A stretch of 50,613 nt of DNA from an uncultured Lachnospiraceae bacterium (GTDB lineage: Bacteria > Bacillota > Clostridia > Lachnospirales > Lachnospiraceae). The notes under the pieces were generated by a model. That model was not told the DNA's origin and did no database searches. It was given only the letters and a program-made list of their open reading frames with translations. A program made the translations under genes and the position numbers. Below are positions 1 through 9,662 of the stretch, piece by piece; the stretch's first letter is position 1; each line of letters begins with the position of its first letter. Location: contig CANPIM010000022.1 in assembly GCA_947574135.1 (NCBI GenBank), forward strand, positions 1 through 50,613, written 5' to 3'.

Positions 1-885
1 TTTTTCCTCGCTCACATCCTCCATACGCTTGGTAGTCAGGCGGGCATAGGCCGGCTTTTCCAGCGCCTCCCGCCGGGCCTCGTAGGAATCGCAGGCCAAA
101 AGCTCCTCAAGAAGCAGAAAATCCTGCTGCAGAGTCTCCTCATAGAGATAGGGCCCCTGGGGGCTTGCGCAGATGGAAATCCCTGCCTTGATCTGCTCCC
201 TCACGCTGAGAAGGGTCTGTCGGGTTATCTCCTCCAAAAGCTTCATCCACCGGCTGTCTGAAAGCTCCTCCGCATCCTGAGGCAGGCAGGCCCTCCGGCA
301 CTCTCGCAGCCACCGGACGGGATAGGGATAGCCCAGGGAAAATTCCGCCAGGTCAAGAATCAGCTTCTCCAGCACCTCGTCCCGCTTCCCTGTGGCATAG
401 GTCTCCACAAAGGCGTGAAATTCCGGTCGTCCCTCCTGAAAATATTCCTCCAGAAGCTCCCGAAGCACATCCGTTTTGAGAAGCTTAAGCTCCCCCTCAT
501 CTCCCAGGTGAAATCCCGGGTCAATGGAGAGAAGGTGAAAATAATTTCGCACCACATAGTGGCAGAAGCTGTGAATGGTAGTAATCTGTGCATTGTGCAC
601 CAGGGTGCTCTGCCGCTGCAGATGCATATTTTCCGGCTCCTCCTTAAGCCGCTCCTCAATGGCCCGGCCAATGCGCTCCCGCATTTCCCCGGCCGCCGCC
701 TTGGTAAAGGTGAGCACCAAGAGCCGGTCAATATCCCCGGGATTCTCCTCCCGACACAGCCAGGTCAGAATACGCTCCACCAGAGTGGCCGTCTTTCCCG
801 CCCCGGCCGCCGCGGCCACCAACACATTCCGGTCCCGCAGGGTGATTACCTTTTCCTGATCCCTTGTCCATCTCATGCCACTCAT
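1..885 (-). CDS. addA: ATP-dependent helicase/nuclease subunit A, AddA (N-terminal part)
   Basis: This is the first 295 codons of AddA, the UvrD-like helicase subunit of the AddAB enzyme that resects DNA double-strand breaks for recombination. The frame stays open to the window edge, so the 3' part lies outside. Residues 24-32 read AAAAGAGKT (Walker A), preceded by TRDQ around Q10 (Q motif) and followed by VLTFTKAAAGEMRERI, the helicase Ia region. The start is the ATG at 885-883, behind AAAGAGGAG, and only 3 nt after the addB stop, so the two genes are one operon in the usual addB-addA order. Family assignment is firm; the nuclease domain cannot be seen. Confidence 0.95.
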   Translation of the reverse strand, partial: MSGMRWTRDQEKVITLRDRNVLVAAAAGAGKTATLVERILTWLCREENPGDIDRLLVLTFTKAAAGEMRERIGRAIEERLKEEPENMHLQRQSTLVHNAQITTIHSFCHYVVRNYFHLLSIDPGFHLGDEGELKLLKTDVLRELLEEYFQEGRPEFHAFVETYATGKRDEVLEKLILDLAEFSLGYPYPVRWLRECRRACLPQDAEELSDSRWMKLLEEITRQTLLSVREQIKAGISICASPQGPYLYEETLQQDFLLLEELLACDSYEARREALEKPAYARLTTKRMEDVSEEK

Positions 886-888
886 GAC

Positions 889-3800
889 CTACTCCTCTTT
901 TCCCTGACAAAGCCTTGCCCAGATTTCCTCCCCGGTCATCTCCTCCAGCCTGCGCAAGCCGCCGTTCTCTGCCCGGGTATCCAGCTGGCATACGCCTCTG
1001 TAGCTGCAAAAATCGCAGGCGGTCCGACCCTCCAGCTCATAGGGATTCACGGAGATTTCTCCCTCCAGCATACGGCTGCCCAGCTCTCGGATTTTTCGGT
1101 TTACATAATGTATCACCTGCTGAAACTGCTCCTGGCTGGCTACGCTGGATCCCGCCCGCAGGCTGCCATCCTTTCGATAGGACAGAGGCAGAATACTGGA
1201 ACGCCCGGGCATGGTATGATCAAGCCTTTGGATGATTTCGTCCTCCTGATTTACCAGGCCCTTAAGCTTTAAGCTTTCCAAAATCCGTTGTTCCCGACTC
1301 TCCTCACTTTCTCCCTCCTCCAAATCCAGAATGGGATCCTGGAGCTGATAGTAAAAAATGCCTGCCGGAACCACCTCCTTGTCCGGGTGCTGCTTCTGCT
1401 CCAGCTCCAGCACTGCTCCCAGATAGACCACCAGCTGCAGCTGCAGGCCGTGATACAAAGACAAAAGCTGAAAGGCTGTGCTCCCCGACTTATAATCAAT
1501 CACCTTCACCAGGACCCGGTTTTCCTCCTCACACCGGTCCACCCGATCCACTCTTCCCTGCAAACGGATTTTCTCCTCCTCGGACAGGCGAATGTTCACT
1601 GCCTCCAAATCCGACACCTGGGAAAAGGACAGCTCAAATTTTCCCGGGGTAAAGCTGCCAAGCTTTAGCTGCTCCTGTAAGGCCCAGATACTGCGCCGGA
1701 TAATCCGCCCCATGCGCTCCACCACATACGCATTGCGTGCCGTGCTCTGCAGCACCGTATTCCCGTAGTCCGCGATAACCTGGGAGAGACAGGCATCCGC
1801 CCAGGCGTCCCGCACCTCCTCCGGCAAAGTCTCCCAGGTATAGCTGCCAGCTTCCATTTTTTTAAAGAAAAGCTCCATAACCCTGTGAAAGACATTTCCC
1901 ATATCCACAGGCTCAAACTCGTAGGTCTCCCGCTCCCGAAGCTCCAGCCCGTAGCGAAGGAAATGGGCATAGGCGCAGGAGGCAAACTGCTCCAGGCGGG
2001 TGACGCTGTTTTCCAGCACCGCCCCGTACAAGGCCCGGGCCACGGCCTTTGTGAGAGCGCTGTCCCGACTCTTTGGAAAGGCTCCGCTTAACAGCTCGTG
2101 CAGCTTCTCTTCCCACTCCTTTTGCCGGGAAAACCACCGGTACAGGGTAAGAAATTCCGGACTGCTCTCCCCCTGGCGGTACTCTGTAAGCCCTTTTTTG
2201 AGACATTCCAAAGCCTGGCGCTTTGTGTGGATTCCTGCCAGGCTCTCCCTTTGGGCCAACCCTTCCTCTTCCGGCTGCAAATTTGGAAAAATTTTCCTTA
2301 AGGTTCCTATGAGATAAGAGGGATGCAGCCCCTTGCCATCTGCTCCCACCCGGCTCCAGGACACGTAAAGCCGCTGGGAGGGCTTTGTCATATTCATATA
2401 GAGATACAGCCGCTGGGTGTAGGCCTGCTGCCGGGGCGTGGGCGCCAGCTCCATGCCAAGCCGGGCCAGACGTTCCCGGTCCAAATCCGAGAGAACCCCG
2501 GGAGTATGCACTGTTTTGGGCACATTGCCCTCGTTCACTCCTAGGAAAAACAGCACCCGGATATCCTTCAGCCTGGTCCGCTCCACATCTCCGGCCATAA
2601 CCTGATCAAGGCTTGGGGGCACGATTCCCACCTTGGCCTCCCCAAAGCCCGCATCCAGGATCTCCCGAAATTCGGTCAGGGAAACCATTTCCTCCCCCAA
2701 AAGCTCTGCCAGCTTATCCAGAAGGTCCATAAGAATGCCATAGATCTGCCGGTATTCCCGCAGAAGGCTCTGCTCCCCCTGGCTCTCAAGATACAGCTCC
2801 CGGCTCTTCATCTGCTCCTGGAGCTTAAGGCCGGTAATCACCCCGTATAGTCCTTTTGTTTTTTCCAGAACCGTGGATTTTTTCCCCAGGGCTGCCGCTG
2901 TCTGACCGCTGGTCTCCCAGAAGCGGCTGCGCAGCCCATTGATCCGGGCAAGCTCTGCCTCCCCCAGGTCCCCGTAGAGCCGCACCCAGGAGTTCTCCCA
3001 TTTTTTTCGCCCCCGGATGCCCAAGGCCAGCACGTAATTGTCCAGAAGATCCACCTCCTCCGGCTCAAAGCCGGCCAGCCCGCACCGAAGATAGCGAAAC
3101 ACCCCTGCATAAGTAAAATCCTGCTCCGCCATCTCCAAAAAGGAGCGGACAAATTCCACCATGGGATTTTGCAGCACACTCCTCTTATAATCCAGAAACA
3201 CAGGAATTTCGTATTCTGGAAAGATTTCTTCGATATAATGGCTGTACACCCCCAGATCGCCGGCCACCACGCCAATCTGCCGGTAGTGAAAGCCCTCTCT
3301 TATCAGCCGGCAGATCTCCTCCGCCGCCAGGCGCACCTCCTGTCTGGCATCACGGGCCTCCACCAGATGCACCTCCTGGGATTCTTCCTCATAAGGCCGG
3401 CTACTGTAGCGGAAAAGCTGCTGCTCCAGCCAATTTAGGGCGCCCCTTCCCTGAAAACGGGATTTTGGCCCCTGCTGGACCACCTGGGATGTGCGGATCT
3501 CCACCCCTGCCTCCCGGGCCAGCCTCTTTAACCTCTGTATGGTCCGTTTGCTCAGGGCAAAAAGCTCGTGGTCCTGTATGGGGCCATCGGGATCTTCCCG
3601 GTCGTCCAGGGTAACGGTCACAAAAACATCCCGGGCCAGAAGAAGCATTTTCTGCAAAAGCCGGTTCTGCACCGGCGTAAAGCCTGTAAAGCCGTCAAGG
3701 GCCACCACGCTCTGTCTCATCCGCTCCGATCTGTCAATCACCTGGCACAGGGCATCCAAAATCTGCTCCGCCGTAATGTACCGCCCCTGAAGGCTCTCCT

Positions 3801-4299
3801 GAAATTTCTCATACAGAAGGCGCATATCCTGTAATTTATAGTACAGCTGGGGACTATTTTTGCTCTGCTCCATAGCTTTCTCAAGCTGCTTTAAGGTAAT
3901 ACCGTACTGGGTCAGCTCGGAAATCATGGATTTCATCTGGCTGATGGCGCCCATGCGCTTTAGATTGCTCCCCAGCACCGTGAGGCGCTCCTGCTCCTCC
4001 TGGGCCACCCGCCTGAGCATAAGATTCTTTCCGGTCTCCTCCAGCACCATGCCGATTTCCCGGCCGGTCTCCTCAAAAATCCGGTAAGCCAGGCGCTGAA
4101 AGCTTAGCACATCAATGTTCAGGATCCCGTGCCTGGGATGCATGGCCACCAAATCCCGCTGGGTTTGCAGGGTAAACTGCTCCGGCACCAGCACCAGATA
4201 CTGAAGCTTTGGATTGGCCATGGCTTCCTCTATGATCTTTTCATACAGACAATGGGATTTTCCCGCACCGGAGCCTCCCAGAATAAACTGCAGAGCCAT
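889..4299 (-). CDS. addB: ATP-dependent helicase/deoxyribonuclease subunit B, AddB
   Basis: AddB is the second subunit of the AddAB recombination nuclease and carries Chi recognition and a RecB-family nuclease domain. The 1136-residue length is normal for the family. Residues 8-15 (GGSGAGKS) form the Walker A loop. Near the C-terminus D935-Y-K belongs to the nuclease active site. Four cysteines, C775 and C1095/C1098/C1104 (CDFCSYRGVC), match the iron-sulfur staple described for AddB. It is followed at once by addA. The region 4300-4359 upstream is short and holds only a GAGGG ribosome site and a small GC hairpin. Confidence 0.95.
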   Translation of the reverse strand: MALQFILGGSGAGKSHCLYEKIIEEAMANPKLQYLVLVPEQFTLQTQRDLVAMHPRHGILNIDVLSFQRLAYRIFEETGREIGMVLEETGKNLMLRRVAQEEQERLTVLGSNLKRMGAISQMKSMISELTQYGITLKQLEKAMEQSKNSPQLYYKLQDMRLLYEKFQESLQGRYITAEQILDALCQVIDRSERMRQSVVALDGFTGFTPVQNRLLQKMLLLARDVFVTVTLDDREDPDGPIQDHELFALSKRTIQRLKRLAREAGVEIRTSQVVQQGPKSRFQGRGALNWLEQQLFRYSSRPYEEESQEVHLVEARDARQEVRLAAEEICRLIREGFHYRQIGVVAGDLGVYSHYIEEIFPEYEIPVFLDYKRSVLQNPMVEFVRSFLEMAEQDFTYAGVFRYLRCGLAGFEPEEVDLLDNYVLALGIRGRKKWENSWVRLYGDLGEAELARINGLRSRFWETSGQTAAALGKKSTVLEKTKGLYGVITGLKLQEQMKSRELYLESQGEQSLLREYRQIYGILMDLLDKLAELLGEEMVSLTEFREILDAGFGEAKVGIVPPSLDQVMAGDVERTRLKDIRVLFFLGVNEGNVPKTVHTPGVLSDLDRERLARLGMELAPTPRQQAYTQRLYLYMNMTKPSQRLYVSWSRVGADGKGLHPSYLIGTLRKIFPNLQPEEEGLAQRESLAGIHTKRQALECLKKGLTEYRQGESSPEFLTLYRWFSRQKEWEEKLHELLSGAFPKSRDSALTKAVARALYGAVLENSVTRLEQFASCAYAHFLRYGLELRERETYEFEPVDMGNVFHRVMELFFKKMEAGSYTWETLPEEVRDAWADACLSQVIADYGNTVLQSTARNAYVVERMGRIIRRSIWALQEQLKLGSFTPGKFELSFSQVSDLEAVNIRLSEEEKIRLQGRVDRVDRCEEENRVLVKVIDYKSGSTAFQLLSLYHGLQLQLVVYLGAVLELEQKQHPDKEVVPAGIFYYQLQDPILDLEEGESEESREQRILESLKLKGLVNQEDEIIQRLDHTMPGRSSILPLSYRKDGSLRAGSSVASQEQFQQVIHYVNRKIRELGSRMLEGEISVNPYELEGRTACDFCSYRGVCQLDTRAENGGLRRLEEMTGEEIWARLCQGKEE

Positions 4300-4359
4300 A
4301 TATCCCTCTTTCTGACGCGCGCCCGGCGTCTATATGGAAAATTTTTACAGATAAATCCA

Positions 4360-7300
4360 TTACTCCACACTTTTCATGGATTCCACCATATCTATCTTTT
4401 TCAGCTTAAAATGCATGACGCCGTTTACAATCATGGAAAACAGAAAGGTCAAAAGCACACTGTACACATAGCTCTTTCCCTCGATCTCCCGGCCAAACAT
4501 AAGCATGTCAATCTCTGCAGTCACAATAATAAACCGATGCAAAAGCCTTCCCAGAACCACTCCGGCCCCTGCTCCAAATACGGTCAACAGTACATTTTCC
4601 CGGTTTACATAGGCTGACACCTCGCCGTCGAAAAAGCCCAGCACCTTTAGGGTGGCCAGCTCCCGCTTCCGCTCGCTCACATTGATATTGTTCAGGTTGT
4701 AGAGCACTACAAAAGCCAAAAGCCCGGCCGCAATCACCAGCACATAGATAATGGTATCCATGCTCTTCAGCATGTCCGCCACCCGCTGGGCCATGGTGCT
4801 CACAAAGGTCACATTGGAGACCGCCTCCAGCCGGGTATAATCCCTTCGCAGCTCCTCCTCAAAGGCCTCCTCCGTGGAAAGGGTGTTCCCGTAGATGGCG
4901 TTGTACACCGGCGCCTCCCCGTAGAGCTCCTCATAAACCGAAGGGCTCATATACACATAGTGGAGAAAATAATTTTCCGCAATACCGGAAATTTGGGCCT
5001 CCACCTGGCGGGTTTCATCCTCCTTCAAAAGGATTCTATCTCCCGGCTCCACGCCCAAAAGCTTGGCAAGCTTCTCCGTGATAACCACCCTGCTGTCCGC
5101 GAGAGAAAGACACTCCCTGCTGGTCCTGTTGCGCAGATGAATATAGTCCTCCAGCCCTTTCGGATCCTGCGGCACCAGAAGATAACCGCTCTTGATCACG
5201 CCCCCGGCCTCCACATCCAGGGAGGCCTCCCGGGCCCACATAGCAGAGGTAAGCCGCGCATCCCCGGAAATCCCAGCAAACAGCGCATCCTGCTCCTCCG
5301 GCTCCCCATCCTCCTCCACGCCAAAGGAAACGTCATAGGTGCGGATCTCTCCAAACTGCACCGTGCCAATATACAGGATAGAATCCTTGAGCCCAAAGCC
5401 CACCAGCAGAAGGGCCATACAGCCGCCAATACCAAAAATGGTCATAAAAAACCGCTTTTTATACCGCACCAGGTTTCGCACCGTAGCCTTATAGCTGAAA
5501 TTCAACCGTTTCCAGAGGAAGGGCAGCCGCTCCAGAAACACCCGCTTTCCCGCCTTGGGGGCTACCGGCCGCATAAGAGCGGCGGGAACGGAAAGAAGCT
5601 CCTTATAGCAGGCCGCCAGAGCTGCCAGGGTGGTGCACAAAATGGCCAGGGCTGAGGAGGTCAGGGAGTAATTCACATCCAAAGGCGTCAATACCTCCGG
5701 CAGATTGGCATAGAGAATCCGGTAGGCATTGATAATCACCAGAGGCAAAATCCGCTCCCCCACCAGCACCCCTGCCACGCTTCCCGCCACACTGGAAACC
5801 AGAGCATACAGAATATACTTGGCCGCAATGGCATGATTGCTGTAGCCCAGGGCTTTTAAGGTTCCGATCTGGGTTCGCTCCTCCTCCACCATGCGGGTCA
5901 TGGTGGTGAGACACACCAGGGCCGCCACCAGAAAGAAAATGGCCGGGAACCATTCCCCGATGGCTCCAATGCGCTCTGCATCCTGCCCGTATTCCACATA
6001 GGTTTGGATATACTGCCTGTCCAGCACATACCATTCCGGCTGCTCAAGTTCGGAGAGCTCCCTTTTGGCATCCACAATCTTTTCCTTGGCATCCGCAATC
6101 TTGGGCTCGTTTTCCGCCGCAGCCTCCTCGTACTCCTGCTTCCCCCTGGAAAGCTCCGCCCTTGCGTCCGCAAGCTCCGCCTCTGCATCCGTAAGACGCT
6201 GCCTTCCCTCCAGAAGCTCCTCCCGGGCATCCTCTAGCTTCTCCTGCCCCTCTGCCCATTCCTCTTCTGCCTTTTCCAGATCCCGCTCCGCATAGATGGC
6301 CTCGCTGCCTCCCTGCTCAATCTGGGCATTATAGGCGTCAAGAAGGGCCTTGCCCTCCGAGAGCTCCTGCTCTCCTGCCAGGATCTCCGCCTCCGCCGCG
6401 TCCAGCTGCCTCTTGGCCTCCGGAAGCGCTGCCTCCATTTGGGCAATCCCGCCGGTAAGCTGTGCAAGCTGTCCCTCATAAGCCGCCAGCTCCTCCGGCG
6501 TCAGCCGGGGGATTCCAAGCGCCGAAAGCTCCTGGTCGGTCAGCTGCTGAGCCTGCAAAAGCTGCTGCAGCTGGGCCTCCTGCTGCCTGTATTCCTCCAG
6601 CACAGCCACATTTTTCTCATACTCTGCAAGGCCTGCCTCCCACTGGGCCCGGCCCTGGGAAAGCTTGGCCGCCCCGGCCTCATATTCTCCATAGGCACCC
6701 TCAATCTTTCTGGTCCCCTCCACCAGCTTTTCCTTGGCCTCAGTCAGCTGCTTCCACCCGTCATCCAGCTCTGCCCGGGCATCCAGAAGTTCCTGTTCCT
6801 TCTCCGCCAGGGTCGCCTCACCGTCCGCAAGCTCTGCCCTTGCATCCGCAAGCTCTTCCTCTGCATCCGAAAGTTTTTTCTCTCCGTCCGCAAGCTCTGC
6901 CCTTGCGTCCGCAAGCTTCTCCTCGCCCTCCGCAATCTCCTCCTCGCCCTCGGCGATCTTTTCCGCTCCCTCCTGCTGAATCTGGGCATAGCGAAGCTTA
7001 CACTGCTCCTCCTCCAGGGCCTCGATCCGCTCCACCAGACGGTCCACAAAGCTGTCATAATCCTCCGTATAGCTTCTAAGCTCCCGGGCGCCCTCCGCCG
7101 TCACACAGATCTGGGTGTAATACTCCATGGCAAAGGAATCCCCGGGCAGAAGCAAAAATCCGTCCAGACTGCCGCTTCCCACCTTTGTAGTTCCCCGATC
7201 CAGGGACAGGTACAGAGGGGAAAAGCCTGTTCCCACCACCACATATTCCGTCTCCCTGACAAGATCTGCCGTATCCTCCTCCGAGTCAGATTTTAACCTT

Positions 7301-7746
7301 ATCGTATCCCCTACCTGCAAAAATCCCTTATCCACAAGCCGGGTATCTGCCAAACATTCTCCCGCCTCCTGGGGAAAGCGCCCCTCCCTTAGGGTAATCT
7401 GATTCAGCTTTTGAGGCACAGACATGACCTGCAGGGCCAGCTGATGCTCCCCCACATCCCCAAGCATGTCCACCGAATAGCCGGGCTCAACCGTTTCCAC
7501 GCCCTCCACCCGGGTGATGGCTTCCACATCCTCCTCTGTCACACCCAGAGTTCCCAGCACCCGGATATCCATAAGCCTGGTCTCATCATAAAATGCATCC
7601 GCCGACAGCACCATATCCGGATTGGAGGCCCGGACACCGGAAAAAAAGGCCACCCCAAGGGCCACGATAACCAGGATCGACAGAAAACGGTTCCTGGTCT
7701 TTTTTACCTCCATATAGAAATCCTTGCGCAGCGCCCTCTTTTTCAT
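4360..7746 (-). CDS. FtsX-type ABC transporter permease with long coiled-coil insert
   Basis: A 1128-residue membrane protein, almost certainly the permease partner of the ATPase encoded just upstream (30-nt gap). One membrane segment lies near residues 22-40, followed by a MacB-like extracellular region. Residues about 230-575 are an uninterrupted coiled coil built on a repeated LADARAELADGE-type motif. After it comes an FtsX block of three helices (about 595-770), a second extracellular domain, and a second FtsX block ending at the C-terminus. Each FtsX block carries the GTLKALGYS / ATLKVLGFF type signature. FtsX/MacB-fold exporters use mechanotransmission to move lipids, peptides or proteins; no substrate can be named. 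The insert is much longer than in ordinary MacB-like permeases. Confidence 0.9.
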   Translation of the reverse strand: MKKRALRKDFYMEVKKTRNRFLSILVIVALGVAFFSGVRASNPDMVLSADAFYDETRLMDIRVLGTLGVTEEDVEAITRVEGVETVEPGYSVDMLGDVGEHQLALQVMSVPQKLNQITLREGRFPQEAGECLADTRLVDKGFLQVGDTIRLKSDSEEDTADLVRETEYVVVGTGFSPLYLSLDRGTTKVGSGSLDGFLLLPGDSFAMEYYTQICVTAEGARELRSYTEDYDSFVDRLVERIEALEEEQCKLRYAQIQQEGAEKIAEGEEEIAEGEEKLADARAELADGEKKLSDAEEELADARAELADGEATLAEKEQELLDARAELDDGWKQLTEAKEKLVEGTRKIEGAYGEYEAGAAKLSQGRAQWEAGLAEYEKNVAVLEEYRQQEAQLQQLLQAQQLTDQELSALGIPRLTPEELAAYEGQLAQLTGGIAQMEAALPEAKRQLDAAEAEILAGEQELSEGKALLDAYNAQIEQGGSEAIYAERDLEKAEEEWAEGQEKLEDAREELLEGRQRLTDAEAELADARAELSRGKQEYEEAAAENEPKIADAKEKIVDAKRELSELEQPEWYVLDRQYIQTYVEYGQDAERIGAIGEWFPAIFFLVAALVCLTTMTRMVEEERTQIGTLKALGYSNHAIAAKYILYALVSSVAGSVAGVLVGERILPLVIINAYRILYANLPEVLTPLDVNYSLTSSALAILCTTLAALAACYKELLSVPAALMRPVAPKAGKRVFLERLPFLWKRLNFSYKATVRNLVRYKKRFFMTIFGIGGCMALLLVGFGLKDSILYIGTVQFGEIRTYDVSFGVEEDGEPEEQDALFAGISGDARLTSAMWAREASLDVEAGGVIKSGYLLVPQDPKGLEDYIHLRNRTSRECLSLADSRVVITEKLAKLLGVEPGDRILLKEDETRQVEAQISGIAENYFLHYVYMSPSVYEELYGEAPVYNAIYGNTLSTEEAFEEELRRDYTRLEAVSNVTFVSTMAQRVADMLKSMDTIIYVLVIAAGLLAFVVLYNLNNINVSERKRELATLKVLGFFDGEVSAYVNRENVLLTVFGAGAGVVLGRLLHRFIIVTAEIDMLMFGREIEGKSYVYSVLLTFLFSMIVNGVMHFKLKKIDMVESMKSVE

Positions 7747-7776
7747 CCCTTCACCTGCTCCTGTCTATCTTTTATC

Positions 7777-8481
7777 CTACCACTCGATCTCCTCCACCGG
7801 AATGGGGTGTTCATTGAGGAGCATTTGACTGACCTTTCCGTTTTTGATGCGGATCACCCGATCCGCCATGGGTGCAATGGCAGAGTTATGGGTAATGACA
7901 ATCACGGTCATTCCCTTTTCCCTGCAGGTATCCTGCAAAAGCTTAAGAATGGCCTTTCCGGTGTTGTAATCCAGGGCGCCCGTGGGCTCGTCACACAGAA
8001 GAAGCTTCGGATTCTTGGCCAGGGCCCTGGCAATGGCCACCCGCTGCTGCTCCCCGCCGGAGAGCTGGGCCGGAAAGTTATCCATTCTCTGGGAAAGCCC
8101 CACCTCCCGAAGCACCTGAGCCGCATCCAGGGGATCCCGGGAAATCTGCAGAGCCAGCTCCACGTTCTCCAGGGCTGTCAGATTCTGCACCAGATTATAA
8201 AACTGGAACACAAAGCCGATCTCATCCCTCCGGTAGGCGGTCAGCTGTCGGTTCCGGTAGCTGCTGATATCCTCCCCGTCCACCAGCACCGTGCCCTCCG
8301 TACAGGTATCCATGCCTCCCAGAATGTTTAAAACCGTGGTCTTTCCCGCCCCGCTGGGCCCCACAATCACCACAAATTCTCCCTTCTGAATCTCAAAGTC
8401 CACCCCATCCACAGCCGGAATGGTAACCTCTCCCATTCGATATAGCTTTTTTACCTGTCTCAGCTCTACAAAACCGCTCAA
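7777..8481 (-). CDS. ABC transporter ATP-binding protein (LolD/MacB type), TTG start
   Basis: The ATPase of the FtsX-type exporter. From the TTG at 8481-8479 the protein is 234 residues, the normal size. It has Walker A GPSGAGKT (41-48), Q-loop FQFYN (92-96), signature LSGGE (140-144), Walker B LLLCDE (160-165) and the D-loop just after. An ATG-initiated frame reaches back to 8649, but its first 56 residues have no ATPase character. The TTG has CAGGAGG a few bases upstream and puts the family N-terminus ([13 protein letters not shown]) in place. The permease gene follows 30 nt downstream, giving a two-gene operon. Confidence 0.93.
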   Translation of the reverse strand: MSGFVELRQVKKLYRMGEVTIPAVDGVDFEIQKGEFVVIVGPSGAGKTTVLNILGGMDTCTEGTVLVDGEDISSYRNRQLTAYRRDEIGFVFQFYNLVQNLTALENVELALQISRDPLDAAQVLREVGLSQRMDNFPAQLSGGEQQRVAIARALAKNPKLLLCDEPTGALDYNTGKAILKLLQDTCREKGMTVIVITHNSAIAPMADRVIRIKNGKVSQMLLNEHPIPVEEIEW

Positions 8482-8486
8482 AATCG

Positions 8487-8494
8487 CCCTCCTG
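8487..8494 (-). promoter_or_regulatory. Ribosome binding site that fixes the TTG start of the ABC ATPase
   Basis: On the minus strand CAGGAGGG precedes the TTG at 8481 by about 5-6 nt. It is the best Shine-Dalgarno match in the area and argues against the longer ATG-initiated reading. Confidence 0.75.
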
Positions 8495-8549
8495 ATGCTT
8501 GAAAAGGCACTTGAATTGTCCAAGCGCCCCCTCCATTCTCTCTGTATGT

Positions 8550-8579
8550 ATTCTAACATAGAAGCTCCGCCCAGGTAAA
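8550..8579 (-). promoter_or_regulatory. Candidate sigma-A promoter of the ABC exporter operon
   Basis: Minus-strand TTTACC (8579-8574), an 18-nt spacer and TAGAAT (8555-8550) lie about 70 nt before the TTG start. The match is moderate and judged by eye. Confidence 0.4.
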
Positions 8580-8658
8580 CCCCTCTTTTTCCGGAAATGA
8601 TTCCCCAGGCTATTTCCAAAAATTCCCCAAAATCCATTCCGCCAAACACGCCAAGACA

Positions 8659-8722
8659 AAAGACGAGACAAAACGAAGGCGGGTACCAAACAGCTTTTCC
8701 ATCAGCTTTTTTGATACCCGCC
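8659..8722 (-). terminator. Strong intrinsic terminator in the intergenic region
   Basis: On the minus strand the arms GGCGGGTATCAAA and TTTGGTACCCGCC form a 13-bp stem with one T-G wobble, with a further AGCT/AGCT pairing inside. A U-rich tail (TTCGTTTTGTC and on) follows. It lies upstream of the ABC exporter promoter, so it ends a separate upstream transcript. Confidence 0.7.
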
Positions 8723-9362
8723 CCTAAACTATACTGTCCATGGGACTTATCTCCTTTTCTTTTTCTTGTTTTCTTTCTTTTTTTAATTCTTCTTGTTTCT
8801 GAAATTCCTTCCTTTCTTTTTCCTGCTTCCTTGTTCTAATTTCTTAATGCTTCTCCGTTTCCATAAGACTTTATTTCTTTTTTGGCTCCTGCTTTTCTCT
8901 AAATCTCTCTGCACCTCTGTGCTCTTTCGGGAACTTTCTCGTCATTCCTCTGTTTTTTAGAAATAAAACGGCGCTTCTAAGTTTATTATCCTACGAAACT
9001 CTTTAAAAAATCTTCCAATTCGTCATTCCCTATGAAATTTTGGAACTTCCTAAACAACCTCTGTCCGCTTTTGCCCACCTTTTTGTTTTTCTTATAAAGA
9101 TTTCTTTTTCGGCTTTCCTGTTTCTCTTACCGACTCTTCTTTTCTTCTATGAGCTTTCCGAACATTTTAGAATTTGCTTTACGTTTTCGGTGGTCCGTAC
9201 CTTTCCTTTCTTTCAAATTATGGGGTACTTCGTTAAGTCTTGGTTGGAATCCCCTCCTTTTCCTGCCCTTCGTCCATTTGCACGCCATCTATATAAAATA
9301 TATCTTAAATATATACTCTATATTATGTTGTGCTCCCTTTGTTAAAGGTTGTTTGTTTTGAT
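8660..9362 (-). ncRNA. Candidate ~700-nt purine-rich transcript, no convincing ORF
   Basis: This stretch is bounded on the minus strand by a perfect consensus promoter (9397-9369) and a strong intrinsic terminator (8722-8659). The strand is rich in A and G, GC content is far below the flanking genes, and no minus-strand frame of 60 codons or more was found. The longest reading noticed is 53 basic residues (9288-9127) with no ribosome site. Plus-strand frames at 8597-8839 and 9040-9345 encode Phe/Leu/Ser-rich strings typical of pyrimidine-rich non-coding DNA. It could be an unrecognised RNA or a decayed gene. It does not resemble 6S RNA, tmRNA, SRP RNA or a riboswitch known to me. Confidence 0.35.
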
Positions 9363-9368
9363 GGTTTT

Positions 9369-9397
9369 ATTATAATCTGTCTTTTATGATTTGTCAA
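9369..9397 (-). promoter_or_regulatory. Perfect consensus sigma-A promoter, minus strand
   Basis: Minus-strand TTGACA (9397-9392), exactly 17 nt, then TATAAT (9374-9369). It sits in AT-rich DNA and points into the gene-free interval. No protein gene follows at a normal distance. Confidence 0.7.
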
Positions 9398-9579
9398 CCC
9401 CTATTTTAAAAAATTTTAAATATTTTTTCGCATATATTTTTATGATTTCTCTACTTTACTTTTTATTTTGAATATATTGTATATATTTTTATAAATATTC
9501 TGATTATTATGCTTTCTTCTGCTTTTTATACATCTCTTCCTATTCCCCCCCAAGCTTTCGAAGCTCCCCTTTGTCTTTC
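9398..9579. other. Very AT-rich intergenic stretch
   Basis: Apart from the flanking promoters, this segment is mostly A and T runs with many TATA-like strings. I see no gene, repeat unit or clear hairpin in it. It may act as an UP-type element for the divergent promoters on either side. Confidence 0.4.
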
Positions 9580-9608
9580 TTGCCAGTCTCCCCTTTTTTT
9601 GCTATAGT
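9580..9608 (+). promoter_or_regulatory. Sigma-A promoter of the GNAT gene
   Basis: TTGCCA (9580-9585), a 17-nt spacer and TATAGT (9603-9608), with TG one base upstream of the -10 (extended -10). It lies about 55 nt before the ATG. Confidence 0.65.
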
Positions 9609-9662
9609 GAAGCTCAGTCAAAACCAACAGCAGAGAAAAATTAGGCGCAAGGAGGAAAAATC

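Noticed and set aside
415..1272. Long plus-strand frame opposite addA/addB, and similar frames at 6439-7296, 7411-8331, 26364-28139 and 30805-31872
   Set aside because: These are antisense shadows of well-supported genes in GC-rich DNA, with no family features of their own.
9127..9288. Minus-strand 53-codon basic ORF inside the candidate RNA
   Set aside because: No Shine-Dalgarno sequence before the ATG, and the Lys/Arg-rich composition follows from purine-rich DNA.
8597..9345. Plus-strand frames of 80 and 101 codons (8597-8839, 9040-9345)
   Set aside because: Their products are Phe/Leu/Ser/Pro-rich strings expected from pyrimidine-rich DNA, with no convincing ribosome sites and no family resemblance.
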